Source: Terrimonas ginsenosidimutans
Lineage (GTDB): Bacteria > Bacteroidota > Bacteroidia > Chitinophagales > Chitinophagaceae
Direction: 5' to 3'
Assembly: GCF_022012415.1 (NCBI RefSeq)
Contig: NZ_JAKLTR010000019.1
Span: 1-64,000 of the forward strand
DNA: 64,000 bases
Positions 43,280-51,928 of this stretch are shown one piece after another. The translations under genes were made by a program, and so were the position numbers. Positions within the stretch are counted from its first letter, which is position 1. Every line of letters begins with the position of its first letter. The notes beneath the pieces were generated by a model. The model saw only the letters and a list, made by a program, of their open reading frames with translations. It was not told the DNA's origin and made no database searches.

Positions 43280-44599
43280 TTACTCCTCATACAAAAGATA
43301 TTTTTCCCGGATGGCTTTAAATTTCGTGAGGCCGGGCTCCCAGCTCTTCCTGATCGCTGCCTCAGACAGGCCCTTCTGTATCTGCAAACGCAGTTCACTG
43401 TTGCCGGCCAGTTTGTCGAAAAAGCATTCTTCCATTTTCCCTGATTTTGGGATGATGAAGAAGCTATCCTTTTTTGGGAAAAGTCGATATGCTTCGAGCA
43501 GCCATTTCAGTTGTAGCTTGTTATTTACCTCAGTTTTTACTTTTTCAACGGAGCCGCTCAGATCCCAGCCATAGCAAAGCTGGCCGTATAGTTTGGAACT
43601 CTTTGCACCTTCATTGGGGTTTGGTGTAAATGAATAGAGGTTTTTAGGTAAGGAAGGATGACCGAATACCTGGAATGGTTTGTTGGTGCCACGACCCTCG
43701 CTGAGCACTGTGCCTTCAAAAAAGCAAGTGGAAGGATACAGGTAGATCGACTGGATGTTCGGAAGATTGGGAGAGGGTTTTACAGGTAATTCGTATGCGG
43801 ATCTGTGTGTGTAATTTTCGCAGGTGATCACTTTTAGCGAAAACTCTTTTCGGTCAAATTTCTCGGGATTATACCAGCGATAAGAAGCTGCATATTTTGT
43901 AGGAACTCCGGTGGTATCGGAATTATCGATCACTGCGATAGTGTCTTGCATACCTTGCAGCTTCTGATTTGATCCGGGTTTAAGCCACTGCTCCATTGCG
44001 ATCATATTGGCATATTCTCCTATGGTCATGCCATATACTACAGGAACTGATTGCCGTCCTACGAATGACTGGTATTTCTTATCAAGCACAGGGCCATCTA
44101 TATAGTGCCCGTTCGGGTTCGGGCGGTCAAGGATGAGTAGTGGCTTATCGGATTCGATGGCCGCTTCCATTAACGCCTCCAGTGATGAGATATACGTATA
44201 GAACCGGACACCTACATCCTGTATATCGAAGAGCAGCACGTCAACCTGTTGAAGGTCCTCGGGGGAAGGTTTTGTTTTGCTTCCGTAAAGAGACACGACA
44301 GGAATGCCGGTTTGTTTATCCGTGTAGTTCCCTACTTTCTCGCCGGCATCCGCGGTGCCCCGGAATCCATGTTCCGGTCCAAAGATCACCGTGATAGTTG
44401 CACCGAGTTTGCGCAAAGTGTCTACGAGGTGTGTACTGCCAACTACAGAGGTCTGGTTAGCAAATACACCCACTTTTTTACCCTTTATCAGCGGCAGGTA
44501 TTCAGAGATCCTTTCAGCGGCGGGAATAATACGCGGTTGCGCATGGAGGAACAGGGAAAAAAGAAGAACGGGAAGGATCAGGAATCTGCTATATTTCAT
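43280..44599 (-). CDS. namZ: DUF1343 protein, NamZ-type exo-beta-N-acetylmuramidase
   Basis: Exported enzyme of 439 aa in the DUF1343/NamZ family, whose characterised members release terminal N-acetylmuramic acid from peptidoglycan fragments. Signal peptide: LILPVLLFSLFLHAQP. Conserved blocks: GKKVGVFANQTSVVG, IFGPEHGFRGTADAGEKV, LYGSKTKPSPEDLQQVDVLLFDIQDVGVRFYTYISSL, LILDRPNPNGHYIDGPVL and FFEGTVLSEGRGTNKPFQVFG (given in parts). Length is normal. A role in muropeptide recycling is inferred. The gene is upstream of fmt on the same strand, 21 bp away, but fmt has its own promoter. Confidence 0.9.
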   Translation of the reverse strand: MKYSRFLILPVLLFSLFLHAQPRIIPAAERISEYLPLIKGKKVGVFANQTSVVGSTHLVDTLRKLGATITVIFGPEHGFRGTADAGEKVGNYTDKQTGIPVVSLYGSKTKPSPEDLQQVDVLLFDIQDVGVRFYTYISSLEALMEAAIESDKPLLILDRPNPNGHYIDGPVLDKKYQSFVGRQSVPVVYGMTIGEYANMIAMEQWLKPGSNQKLQGMQDTIAVIDNSDTTGVPTKYAASYRWYNPEKFDRKEFSLKVITCENYTHRSAYELPVKPSPNLPNIQSIYLYPSTCFFEGTVLSEGRGTNKPFQVFGHPSLPKNLYSFTPNPNEGAKSSKLYGQLCYGWDLSGSVEKVKTEVNNKLQLKWLLEAYRLFPKKDSFFIIPKSGKMEECFFDKLAGNSELRLQIQKGLSEAAIRKSWEPGLTKFKAIREKYLLYEE

Positions 44600-44703
44600 C
44601 TGTATTATTTAATGATTAAAGACGGATTAAAATACGGTAAAATGTTGAGCTGTTGCAAAATATACGACAAGGAAGTTTACAATTATTTCATCTGGACGTC
44701 TCT

Positions 44704-44742
44704 TCCGGCATTGCGGCCAGCGAGCCTTACGGCAACGCCGGA
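44704..44742. other. Imperfect inverted repeat in divergent gap
   Basis: TCCGGCATTGC (44704-44714) and GCAACGCCGGA (44732-44742) pair over 11 bp with one mismatch, between the divergent namZ and FKBP genes. The 264-bp gap shows no gene. The role is unknown; it may be a leader stem. Confidence 0.35.
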
Positions 44743-44863
44743 TCAGCGAGATGACAATACCAGAATAGTTCCATAAAAAACACAGACGATCCGAAATATT
44801 TGCATGGTTGCATTAGTCAAAATGGGCTAAATTGCAGCCATATACTTAATTTAAAATATTACA

Positions 44864-45319
44864 ATGCAACAGGTAAAAAGTGGTGATAAGGTGAAGGTTC
44901 ACTATCATGGCCGCCTCACCAGCGGAGAAACATTTGATAAATCTGAAGGTCGTGAGCCTCTTGAATTCGAAGTTGGCAGCGGCATGGTCATCAAAGGTTT
45001 TGACGATGGTGTTACCGGCATGACTGTGGGAGAGAAGAAGACCATCGAAATCCCTTTTCTTGAAGCATATGGCCCTAAGAATCCTGAAATGGTGATCGAT
45101 ATGCCAAAAGACCGTTTCCCTGCTGATATGCAGGTGGAGGTTGGCATGCCTCTGGGTATGAGCGATGGCCAGGGGAATCAATACCAGGTAGTGGTTACAG
45201 AGATCAAAGATGATGTGATCATCCTTGATGCAAATCACCCTCTTGCCGGCAAAGACCTGATCTTCGATCTGGAACTCGTAGATATCGAAGGGCAGAAGCC
45301 TTTGATCATTATGCCGTAA
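44864..45319 (+). CDS. FKBP-type peptidyl-prolyl isomerase, SlyD-like
   Basis: A 151-aa cytoplasmic cis-trans isomerase and chaperone. The FKBP core MQQVKSGDKVKVHYHGRLTSGETFDKS, GSGMVIKGFDDGVTGMTVGEKKTIEIP surrounds an insert-in-flap domain (about residues 70-125: EAYGPKNPEMVIDM...GNQYQVVVTEI) and ends with HPLAGKDLIFDLELVDI. This plan is that of SlyD. The metal-binding His-rich tail of Escherichia coli SlyD is absent, so nickel handling is not expected. Confidence 0.93.
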   Translation: MQQVKSGDKVKVHYHGRLTSGETFDKSEGREPLEFEVGSGMVIKGFDDGVTGMTVGEKKTIEIPFLEAYGPKNPEMVIDMPKDRFPADMQVEVGMPLGMSDGQGNQYQVVVTEIKDDVIILDANHPLAGKDLIFDLELVDIEGQKPLIIMP

Positions 45320-45343
45320 GCAGCAAATGAAACAAATGTTAAG

Positions 45344-45366
45344 ACCATTTTACATAAATGGTTTTT
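45344..45366 (+). terminator. Terminator of the FKBP gene
   Basis: Perfect 7-bp stem ACCATTT/AAATGGT (45344-45350, 45356-45362), 5-nt loop, then TTTTT. It lies 24 bp after the stop codon. Confidence 0.75.
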
Positions 45367-45380
45367 CTGATAACATTGCA

Positions 45381-45388
45381 TAACTTTG
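45381..45388 (+). promoter_or_regulatory. -7 promoter element of pepT
   Basis: TAACTTTG, an exact TANNTTTG match, 54 bp before the pepT ATG and just after the FKBP terminator. Confidence 0.5.
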
Positions 45389-45393
45389 AAAAG

Positions 45394-45414
45394 AGCCTGG
45401 CATAACGCCGGGCT
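45394..45414 (+). promoter_or_regulatory. Hairpin at the 5' end of the pepT leader
   Basis: AGCCTGGC/GCCGGGCT stem (one T/G change, allowing a G-U pair), 5-nt loop, followed by TCTTTG. It would lie within the first bases of a transcript begun from the TAACTTTG element; it may stabilise the mRNA or attenuate it. Confidence 0.4.
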
Positions 45415-45442
45415 TCTTTGTCAGACCACCTAAACAAAACAG

Positions 45443-46690
45443 ATGTTTGCGAACTATAAATTTACTGCGGCGGAGCGATTTCTGAGATACGTGCAGATCG
45501 ATACACAAAGCGATCCGCAATCCAACACGCAACCTTCCACCGGAAAGCAGAAGGATCTTTCCAAAATACTGGCTGAAGAACTACTCGCACTCGGCCTCAC
45601 TGATGCACACATGGATGAATGGGGCTATGTATATGCAACCATTCCTTCCAATACAGATAAAAAAGTTCCGGTTATTTGTTTTTGCTCACACGTAGATACG
45701 GCTCCGGATTGCAGCGGAACAGGAGTGAAGCCAATTGTGCATCGTGACTATCGCGGGCAGGATATTGTTCTTCCGGATGACAGAACGCAGGTGTTACGCC
45801 TGGAGAATTATCCGTACCTGAAAACGCAGATCGGTAACGATCTTATCACCGCAAGCGGAACAACCTTACTTGGGTCTGACGACAAAGCAGGCGTAGCAGA
45901 GATCATGGATCTGGTGAATTTTCTTCAGACTCATCCTGCAATAAAACATGGCGAGATCAAAATACTGTTCACCCCGGATGAAGAAGTGGGTCGCGGTACA
46001 GCTAAAGTAGATCTTAAAAAACTTGGTGCTGAATTCGGATACACGCTGGATGGCGGCGAAGCAGGAAGTGTGGAAGATGAAACCTTCAGTGCGGATGGTG
46101 TTGAGCTGATCATTCATGGAGTGATCGCTCATCCGGGATATGCAAAAGGCAAAATGGTAAATGCGATGAAGATCGCCGGACAGATCCTTGCTGAATTGCC
46201 GAAAGATCGTCTCTCACCGGAGAGCACAGAGGGCAAAAGAGGGTTTATTCATCCTGTCAGAGTCGAAGGACTGGCCGAGAAATGCACGATCGAATTTATC
46301 ATCCGTGATTTTGAGACACCAGGTCTGAAGAAGAAAGAAGACTTTTTAAAAACACTGGTGGAAGAAACGATCCGTTTTCATATCGGTTCCACTTTTGAAT
46401 TTAAAGTGACTGAACAATACAGAAATATGAAAGAGGTGCTGGATGTACATCCTCAGGTGGTAGAATATGCGAAGCTGGCGGTTGAACGTGCGGGCCTCGC
46501 CGTGAAAATGGAAAGTATCCGTGGAGGTACAGACGGAAGCAGGCTTTCATTTATGGGATTGCCCTGCCCTAACTTGTTTACGGGCATGCAGGCGATCCAT
46601 TCAAAACTGGAACATGTAAGTGTGCAGGATATGAATAAGGCGGTGGAAACACTGGTGCATTTAGTGCAGGTATGGGAGGAGAAAGCCTGA
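45443..46690 (+). CDS. pepT: Peptidase T (tripeptide aminopeptidase)
   Basis: Zinc-dependent M20 peptidase releasing N-terminal residues from tripeptides, 415 aa, the usual length. Metal and catalytic residues appear in CFCSHVDTAPD, LLGSDDKAGVAEIMD, FTPDEEVGRG, GYTLDGGEAGSVEDE and the His of HSKLEHVSVQDM near the C-terminus. The dimerisation domain is VELIIHGVIAHPGYAKGKMVNA. It has its own promoter after the FKBP terminator, and it converges on the flavin oxidoreductase gene through a palindromic element. Confidence 0.97.
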   Translation: MFANYKFTAAERFLRYVQIDTQSDPQSNTQPSTGKQKDLSKILAEELLALGLTDAHMDEWGYVYATIPSNTDKKVPVICFCSHVDTAPDCSGTGVKPIVHRDYRGQDIVLPDDRTQVLRLENYPYLKTQIGNDLITASGTTLLGSDDKAGVAEIMDLVNFLQTHPAIKHGEIKILFTPDEEVGRGTAKVDLKKLGAEFGYTLDGGEAGSVEDETFSADGVELIIHGVIAHPGYAKGKMVNAMKIAGQILAELPKDRLSPESTEGKRGFIHPVRVEGLAEKCTIEFIIRDFETPGLKKKEDFLKTLVEETIRFHIGSTFEFKVTEQYRNMKEVLDVHPQVVEYAKLAVERAGLAVKMESIRGGTDGSRLSFMGLPCPNLFTGMQAIHSKLEHVSVQDMNKAVETLVHLVQVWEEKA

Positions 46691-46699
46691 TCTTTGTCT

Positions 46700-46805
46700 C
46701 GCGTAGTGGTAACGCAAAGCACCGCAGAGAGCATAGAGAATTTTTATAGCTATACTTCTTCGCGTTCTCTGCGATCCTTTGCATCCTTTGCGTTGCTCCT
46801 GCGCC
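46700..46805. repeat. Intergenic palindrome, GCAAAG/GCAGAG-word family
   Basis: Left end CGCGTAGTGGTAACGCAAAG matches the complement of the right end (GGCGCAGGAGCAACGCAAAG) with four changes. GCAGAGAGCATAGAGAA inside matches GATCGCAGAGAACGCGAAGAA. The centre is TTTTTATAGCTATACTT. It fills the gap between convergent pepT and the flavin oxidoreductase gene, with 9 and 6 bp to spare. Confidence 0.75.
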
Positions 46806-46811
46806 AATCTT

Positions 46812-47819
46812 TTATAGTGAAAGGTCGACAGTATTTGCCAGCAACTCATAAGACCTCAGTCTATCCTCTTTTGTTTCCGCAAACGTTGCTACCACAATCT
46901 CTTCTGTTTGAAACGATCTTGCCAGTTCTTCAAATTGCACTTTCAATTCCTGCGGTGTTCCCACATAGAACCTGTTCTTATGGTATTCCAATCGCTGCAA
47001 TTCCGCAGTAGAATAAACATAATCTTTGATATCATCGAAGTTATATAGCTGATCAAAGTTTCCTTTTTCAAAGCTCAGCAACCGGTAGCCGTACATAAAT
47101 CTTGCCCTGTCATTTTTTCTCTCATCTTCAGAACAGAAGGCAAAGATGCCCACATTTGTTGCAGGCCTGGGAAAATCATCCGAAGGTTTGAACCTTTCTT
47201 TATACAGTTTTACAGCTTCGGGTCCGCCGACAGGGTTGATGAATTGCGCATAAGACAGTCCCATTCCGAAATGAGCGGCGAGATACGCACTTTCTCCACT
47301 TGAGGTGAGTGCCCAGATCGCGGGTGATGATTCGATGGAAGGGATCGCTCTGATCTTTCCGTTCAGGTTATTGGGCGTAGGTGTTTCCGAAAAATAATCA
47401 TGCAGTTCACGGATCTGTTGCACATATTCCTGCGGATCGAAAGTATTGGAGGGATTGAGCAGTTGCGAGGTGGGGCGATCGCCGCCCGGGGCTCTTCCGA
47501 TACCGAGATCGATCCGGTGAGGATACAAGGCTTCCAGCATACGGAAATTCTCTGCAACTTTCAGCGAGCTGTGATTGGGCAGCATGATACCGCCTGAGCC
47601 AAGCCTGATCTTAGTCGTTTCGCCGCCAAGCCTTGCGATCATTAATTCCGGCGCCGCTCCGGCCAGTGTCACGGTATTATGATGTTCTGAAAGCCAGTAA
47701 CGGGTATATCCCAGTCGGTCGGCCAATTTTGCCAGTTCGATACTCTCCAGCAAAGAGTCCTGCGCAGTGCTGCCCTTGCGGATCGGGGTCTGATCAAGTA
47801 CACTTAACTTCAATTGCAT
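46812..47819 (-). CDS. LLM-class flavin-dependent oxidoreductase
   Basis: A 335-aa luciferase-like monooxygenase of the MsnO8/YhbW group. Marks: LSVLDQTPIRKGSTA at the N-terminus, TRYWLSEHHNTVTLAGAAPELMIARL, IRLGSGGIMLPNHSSLKVAENFRMLEALYPHRIDLGIGRAPGGDR (in parts). It would use FMNH2 and oxygen; the substrate is unknown. It is divergent from the OmpA-family gene (85-bp gap). Confidence 0.92.
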   Translation of the reverse strand: MQLKLSVLDQTPIRKGSTAQDSLLESIELAKLADRLGYTRYWLSEHHNTVTLAGAAPELMIARLGGETTKIRLGSGGIMLPNHSSLKVAENFRMLEALYPHRIDLGIGRAPGGDRPTSQLLNPSNTFDPQEYVQQIRELHDYFSETPTPNNLNGKIRAIPSIESSPAIWALTSSGESAYLAAHFGMGLSYAQFINPVGGPEAVKLYKERFKPSDDFPRPATNVGIFAFCSEDERKNDRARFMYGYRLLSFEKGNFDQLYNFDDIKDYVYSTAELQRLEYHKNRFYVGTPQELKVQFEELARSFQTEEIVVATFAETKEDRLRSYELLANTVDLSL

Positions 47820-47904
47820 TAAGAGGGAACAATCAACAGACTAAAAAGTTGTGGGAGCCGTTTTAGAAAAACTTCATTTACCGATCTTTTCTTAATTTCT
47901 GGAC

Positions 47905-49023
47905 ATGAGAATGAGCTGTTTTTTATGGATGATGCTGCTGGCGCGTAACGCTATTTCCCAAAATCTTTTGGCAAATGGAGGAATGGAGGATATCAACATC
48001 TGCACGGAATACACAAAAGAATGTGCACCCGAGGCGTGGATGAGTTCCGCCAGCGGCTTTGTGAACTTTTTCAGAGATGCGAAGCGCGCACATAGCGGTC
48101 TCAATTGTATGGCGATCGAGGCGGCGCATTTTCAAAAGAAATACAACCGCACATTTCTTCGCAGCAGGCTGATCTGCGGATTGCGGAAAGGAAGTAAATA
48201 CCAGCTGGAGTTTTATGTAAAATCAATTCATCCTATTTTGGATAGTGTGGGAATTCTATTCACAGCGTCAGACCCTTTTCTTGGCAAGGCGTACATGTCA
48301 GAAAGAAAGCCTGACCTCCTCCTGGGTGCGGCTGTGCAGAAGAACGCGTTCACTGACACCGCTTGGCACCGTGTCAAACTTATTTACGAAGCAAAGGGCA
48401 ATGAAGCGTATTTCCTCGTAGGGTATTTTGCCCGGAATGATTATAAAGGGGAGCGGCTGAAAGAACTGGAGAACCAGTATTTCATCTTTGTCGATGATTT
48501 TTCACTCGTGCCCCTTGATCCGAATGAACATCTTTGCAGCGACTGGAAACAGGCAGTTGAGGATATTTACGGCGAAGATGAAAGGCATGAATTGCTTGAA
48601 AAGAAAAGGAAATATTACCGGAATATTCCGCCACCGGTTCCTGAATTGCAGCGAAACACCTACACGGTGATAGATACGCTTATTTTACCTGATATCCTTT
48701 TTGAATCCGGGAAAGCAAAATTGCAGCAGGTCAGTTTTGCTGTGCTGGATAGCATCGCGAAGCGGGTTGCCGGCAAAACGGTTGACTCGCTGGTGCTGAA
48801 AGGACATACTGATAATACCGGAACGCCTGCGTTCAATGCCGATCTTTCTATCAGCAGGGCGAGGGTGGTAGCTGATTATATAGCACCGAGGATAAGTACC
48901 AGAAGGATCCCTGTTTTTGTATATGGATTATCTGATCAACAGCCGGTTGCGGATAATCGTCAGCCTGCGGGACGGCAGAAGAACAGGAGGGTGGAGATAC
49001 TGGTCTACGTGAGGGAACAATGA
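47905..49023 (+). CDS. OmpA-family peptidoglycan-binding protein
   Basis: A 372-aa exported protein. After a short signal (FLWMMLLARNAISQN) comes an N-terminal beta-sandwich region, about residues 20-200 (NLLANGGMEDINICTEYTKECAPEAWM; LRKGSKYQLEFYVKSIHP), of the kind seen as carbohydrate-binding-like modules in Bacteroidota surface proteins. The C-terminal OmpA domain begins at ILFESGKAKLQQVSFAVLDSIA and contains LVLKGHTDNTGTPAFNADLSISRARVVADY and NRRVEILVYV. It would tether the envelope to peptidoglycan. It begins directly after a TAATTTCTG sequence. Confidence 0.85.
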   Translation: MRMSCFLWMMLLARNAISQNLLANGGMEDINICTEYTKECAPEAWMSSASGFVNFFRDAKRAHSGLNCMAIEAAHFQKKYNRTFLRSRLICGLRKGSKYQLEFYVKSIHPILDSVGILFTASDPFLGKAYMSERKPDLLLGAAVQKNAFTDTAWHRVKLIYEAKGNEAYFLVGYFARNDYKGERLKELENQYFIFVDDFSLVPLDPNEHLCSDWKQAVEDIYGEDERHELLEKKRKYYRNIPPPVPELQRNTYTVIDTLILPDILFESGKAKLQQVSFAVLDSIAKRVAGKTVDSLVLKGHTDNTGTPAFNADLSISRARVVADYIAPRISTRRIPVFVYGLSDQQPVADNRQPAGRQKNRRVEILVYVREQ

Positions 49024-49031
49024 TCCTGATC

Positions 49032-49132
49032 TGCGTAGAATATCGCAAAAGATGCCGGGAGCCTGCAGAGAACGTAAAGGCTTCTTAGCGGCCTTCGCGG
49101 CTTCTTCGCGTACTCTGCGTTACTTCTACGCC
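49032..49132. repeat. Intergenic palindrome, GGCGTAGAAGTA-ended
   Basis: Left end TGCGTAGAATATCGCAAAAG and the complement of the right end (GGCGTAGAAGTAACGCAGAG) match with several changes. The inner CCTGCAGAGAACG and AAAGGCTTCTTAGCGGCC match AGTACGCGAAGAAGCCGCG loosely. It begins 9 bp after the OmpA-family stop. Confidence 0.65.
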
Positions 49133-49229
49133 AGTCAGCCTGATCATATTACCCTGCACTGTAAGGTGCCGGAATAAATTTCCCTTTGTTCAGACCCTTG
49201 ACTATCTTTAGCCGACAAAACCGATTGCA

Positions 49230-50186
49230 ATGGATATAGGTAATTTTCTCGCCAGCTACTGGTGGCTTCTTATTCTTGTTTTTATTTTATTCAGTTCATT
49301 TTTTACGATCAACCAGGGATATATCGGGGTCATCACATTCTTTGGAAAGTATCAGCGGATCGTAAGACCGGGCCTGCGCATGAAGATCCCCGTGCTTGAG
49401 GTGCTGTACAAAAAGATCTCGATTCAAAACCGCTCTGTTGAATTAGAGTTTCAGGCGGTAACGCAGGACCAGGCTAATGTTTATTTTAAAAGCATGTTGC
49501 TTTATGCGGTGCAGAATGCAGATGAAGAAACCATCAAACGGGTGGCATTTAAATTCATTACAGATCGTGATCTGATGCAGGCTTTGATCAGAACGATCGA
49601 AGGTAATATCCGTTCTTTTGTTGCAACAAAAAAGCAGGCGGAAGTACTTGGTCTCCGCCGCGAGATCGTGCAATATGTAAAAGTTGAGATCGATCATACA
49701 CTGGAAGAATGGGGATACCACCTGCAGGATCTTCAGATCAATGATATCACCTTTGATAAAATGATCCTTGATTCAATGAGCAAGGTAGTAGCAAGTAATA
49801 ACCTGAAAGCGGCGGCTGAAAATGAAGGTCAGGCTTTGCTGATCACTAAAACAAAGGCAGCGGAAGCAGACGGTAACTCCATCAAGATCTCTGCTGAAGC
49901 GGAAAAAGAAGCGGCGCGCTTGCGTGGTCAGGGTGTTGCATTGTTCCGTAAGGAAGTTGCGGCAGGTATGACCGAAGCGGCAGAGCAAATGAAACAGGCC
50001 AATCTCGACACAAATGTGATCCTCTTCAGTATGTGGACGGAAGCGATCAAGAACTTCGCAGAGTATGGCAAAGGAAATGTGATCTTCCTTGACGGCAGCC
50101 CTGATGGAATGGAAGTGACCATGAAGCAGATCCAGGCATTGATGGTGAAGCAGGCGGGAGTGAAGGAGGCGGAGAAAGGAAGGTAG
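49230..50186 (+). CDS. SPFH/Band 7 membrane-scaffold protein
   Basis: A 318-aa protein with one N-terminal membrane segment (WLLILVFILFSSFFTI) and an SPFH domain (GYIGVITFFGKYQRIVRPGLRMKIPVLEVLYKKIS, then SVELEFQAVTQDQANVYFKSMLLYAV). A long coiled coil rich in Ala and Glu follows (KTKAAEADGNSIKISAEAEKEAARLRGQGVALFRKEV). It is of the stomatin/prohibitin/HflK type, forming oligomeric rings on the inner membrane. The partner protein that many such genes have (NfeD or a protease) is not adjacent. A terminator hairpin follows at 50269. Confidence 0.9.
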   Translation: MDIGNFLASYWWLLILVFILFSSFFTINQGYIGVITFFGKYQRIVRPGLRMKIPVLEVLYKKISIQNRSVELEFQAVTQDQANVYFKSMLLYAVQNADEETIKRVAFKFITDRDLMQALIRTIEGNIRSFVATKKQAEVLGLRREIVQYVKVEIDHTLEEWGYHLQDLQINDITFDKMILDSMSKVVASNNLKAAAENEGQALLITKTKAAEADGNSIKISAEAEKEAARLRGQGVALFRKEVAAGMTEAAEQMKQANLDTNVILFSMWTEAIKNFAEYGKGNVIFLDGSPDGMEVTMKQIQALMVKQAGVKEAEKGR

Positions 50187-50596
50187 CAGACAGCGGATTG
50201 CGATGGCTGCCTGAAGTGGACATCGGTTATGAAGGTATTTTAGATCGCATTCGACATTTTATAATAACGAGAGCCGGAACATTCTTCAGCTAAGAATGCC
50301 CGGCTCTCATTGTTTTCCCGACCAGGCTTTCACTTTTGCAAAAGCTCAATGCTATCCTGAACCGCCTTACAGAGCGAACATCTGCTTCCGGGTGCGCAGT
50401 TTAGCAAAGGATGTAGGTTGTGGTCGATTCATTGTTTGCGACCCCCGGTCTTGTTAAAATAACTCTAAACCCCTCACCTCCACACACTCGGGCATTGTTT
50501 TTACCGTTTGTTGAATGGTTATTAAGAGCTGTTGATAATAATTGAAAACCAGTTCTTATGGCATGCCTTACATTTACGTATTAAAGAAGATGATCT
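50187..50596. other. Intergenic region between SPFH and ExbB genes
   Basis: 410 bp with no convincing gene. It contains the terminator at 50269-50316, and a TACATTTA element at about 50571 that can serve as the -7 of exbB (26 bp before the start). The middle (50330-50450) shows nothing that I can name. Confidence 0.45.
50269..50316 (+). terminator. Terminator of the SPFH gene
   Basis: GAGAGCCGG/CCGGCTCTC (50269-50277, 50300-50308), 9-bp perfect outer stem, with an inner CATTCT/AGAATG stem and ATTGTTTT after it. Confidence 0.8.
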
Positions 50597-51289
50597 ATGT
50601 TTGACCTCCTACAGATTGTTGATACATTAGCCAGTGGTGCGGTTGGAAGTACGGTGCAGAAGGAAGAAACCATTCGATTTTTTGACCTGATTTTTATGGG
50701 TGGATGGATCATGATCCCACTGGGACTTATGATGCTGCTCACTGTTTATTTTTTTGCTGAAAGGCAGATCGCGATCCGGCAGGCATCAAGGATCGATTCG
50801 AATTTCATGAATATTATCCGTGATCATATCGTAAGCGGTAATATCACTGCAGCAAGAAGTTTTGCAAAGAACACCAACAACCCTGTAGCAAGGATCATCG
50901 ATAAGGGTATTCAGCGGATCGGGAAGCCGATCGATAGTATTGAAAAAAGTATGGACAATGTCGGCCAGCTTGAGATGTATAAGCTGGAGAAAAATCTTGG
51001 GGTACTTTCTTTCATTTCCAAGGCTGCGCCGATCTTTGGTTTCGTAGGAACCCTGATCGGTCTGATGCAGTTGTTCTCCCAGATCCAGCGCGCGGGTGAG
51101 GTTGACCTGAAGATCATTTCCCAGGGTATCTACACAAAACTGATCACATCTATCACAGGTCTTGTGATCGGTTTGATCGCATACCTCGCACATAGTTATC
51201 TCAATACGCAGATCGATAAAGCGGCAAATAAAATGGAAATGGCATCAGCCGATTTCCTTGACGTATTACAGGAACCCACTACCCGATAA
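50597..51289 (+). CDS. MotA/TolQ/ExbB family proton-channel protein
   Basis: A 230-aa inner-membrane protein with three membrane segments: IMIPLGLMMLLTVYFFAE, then the FISKAAPIFGFVGTLIGLMQLF segment and LITSITGLVIGLIAYLAHSYL. The conserved Thr/Gly-rich pore motif (FVGTLIGL) and the ISITGL-like segment identify ExbB/TolQ. With ExbD it uses the proton motive force, either to energise TonB-dependent transport (such as the SusC above) or Tol-Pal function; the two cannot be told apart here as no tonB or tolB lies next to it. Confidence 0.92.
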   Translation: MFDLLQIVDTLASGAVGSTVQKEETIRFFDLIFMGGWIMIPLGLMMLLTVYFFAERQIAIRQASRIDSNFMNIIRDHIVSGNITAARSFAKNTNNPVARIIDKGIQRIGKPIDSIEKSMDNVGQLEMYKLEKNLGVLSFISKAAPIFGFVGTLIGLMQLFSQIQRAGEVDLKIISQGIYTKLITSITGLVIGLIAYLAHSYLNTQIDKAANKMEMASADFLDVLQEPTTR

Positions 51290-51300
51290 ACGGAAGGCGA

Positions 51301-51699
51301 ATGAAGTTCAGAAAAAAACATAAGGAGCAGTCCGAAGTATTTACAGATTCACTGAATGATATCCTTTTCATTCTGCTGATGTTCTTTCTTATTACCACAA
51401 CGATGGCGAATCCCAACGTGGTAAAGGTGAACAATCCGCGGGGTACAAAAGATACCAAAGCGAAGCAGAATATTGTTGTCTCCATCAATAAAGATCAGCA
51501 GTTCTTTGTTGGTCAAAGACCCGTCGAATCAGCAATGCTGGACAGTTTCCTGATCCAGGAGATCCGTCGGGCACAGCTGACCGTTGATACGCCGTCTGTG
51601 GTGATCAATGCGGATAGCATTGCTTATTACGGTGAAGTTTTCCGCGTGATGAAGCTGGCGAAGAGCGCAGGAGCGAGGCCGTTGGGAGTGGTGAAATAG
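51301..51699 (+). CDS. ExbD/TolR family protein
   Basis: A 132-aa partner of the preceding ExbB-like protein. It has one membrane segment (ILFILLMFFLITTTM) with the essential acidic residue just before it (Asp20 in SLNDILF). The periplasmic domain includes VVSINKDQQFFVGQRPV and VVINADSIAYYGEVFRVMKLAKSAGARPLGVV. It starts 12 bp after exbB. An inverted heptamer element follows. Confidence 0.92.
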   Translation: MKFRKKHKEQSEVFTDSLNDILFILLMFFLITTTMANPNVVKVNNPRGTKDTKAKQNIVVSINKDQQFFVGQRPVESAMLDSFLIQEIRRAQLTVDTPSVVINADSIAYYGEVFRVMKLAKSAGARPLGVVK

Positions 51700-51703
51700 A
51701 GGC

Positions 51704-51860
51704 GTTGTCCGGTATTCGTTGACCGTTGTCCGGCCCGTTAACCGCCATCCGGTATAGCGTTCAAAATTCCAGTATTGAAATTGTTCAGCCAGTACCGCAT
51801 ACGCAGGTTTTTTACTACACGAGATATTTGCGGACAACGGACACCGGTCAACGGTCAACG
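51704..51860. repeat. Inverted heptamer arrays after exbD
   Basis: The left part (51704-51750) has in register GTTGTCC, GGTATTC, GTTGACC, GTTGTCC, then after 5 bp GTTAACC and GCCATCC. The right part (51832-51860) has GGACAAC, GGACACC, GGTCAAC, GGTCAAC, which are the complements. This is the same word family as at 35.3 kb, with more divergence and no terminator hairpin in the centre. Confidence 0.8.
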
Positions 51861-51901
51861 AACATAGTGTATTTACGATTGCCCATCTCCTCCATCTGCT
51901 C

Positions 51902-51909
51902 TATGTTTG
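51902..51909 (+). promoter_or_regulatory. -7 promoter element of the 139-aa lipoprotein gene
   Basis: TATGTTTG, an exact TANNTTTG match, 19 bp before the ATG. Confidence 0.5.
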
Positions 51910-51928
51910 CCCTGTAAATCCAATTGCA

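Noticed and set aside
44249-44776. 175-codon plus-strand frame overlapping namZ
   Set aside because: Most of it is antisense to the well-supported namZ gene and it has no family likeness.
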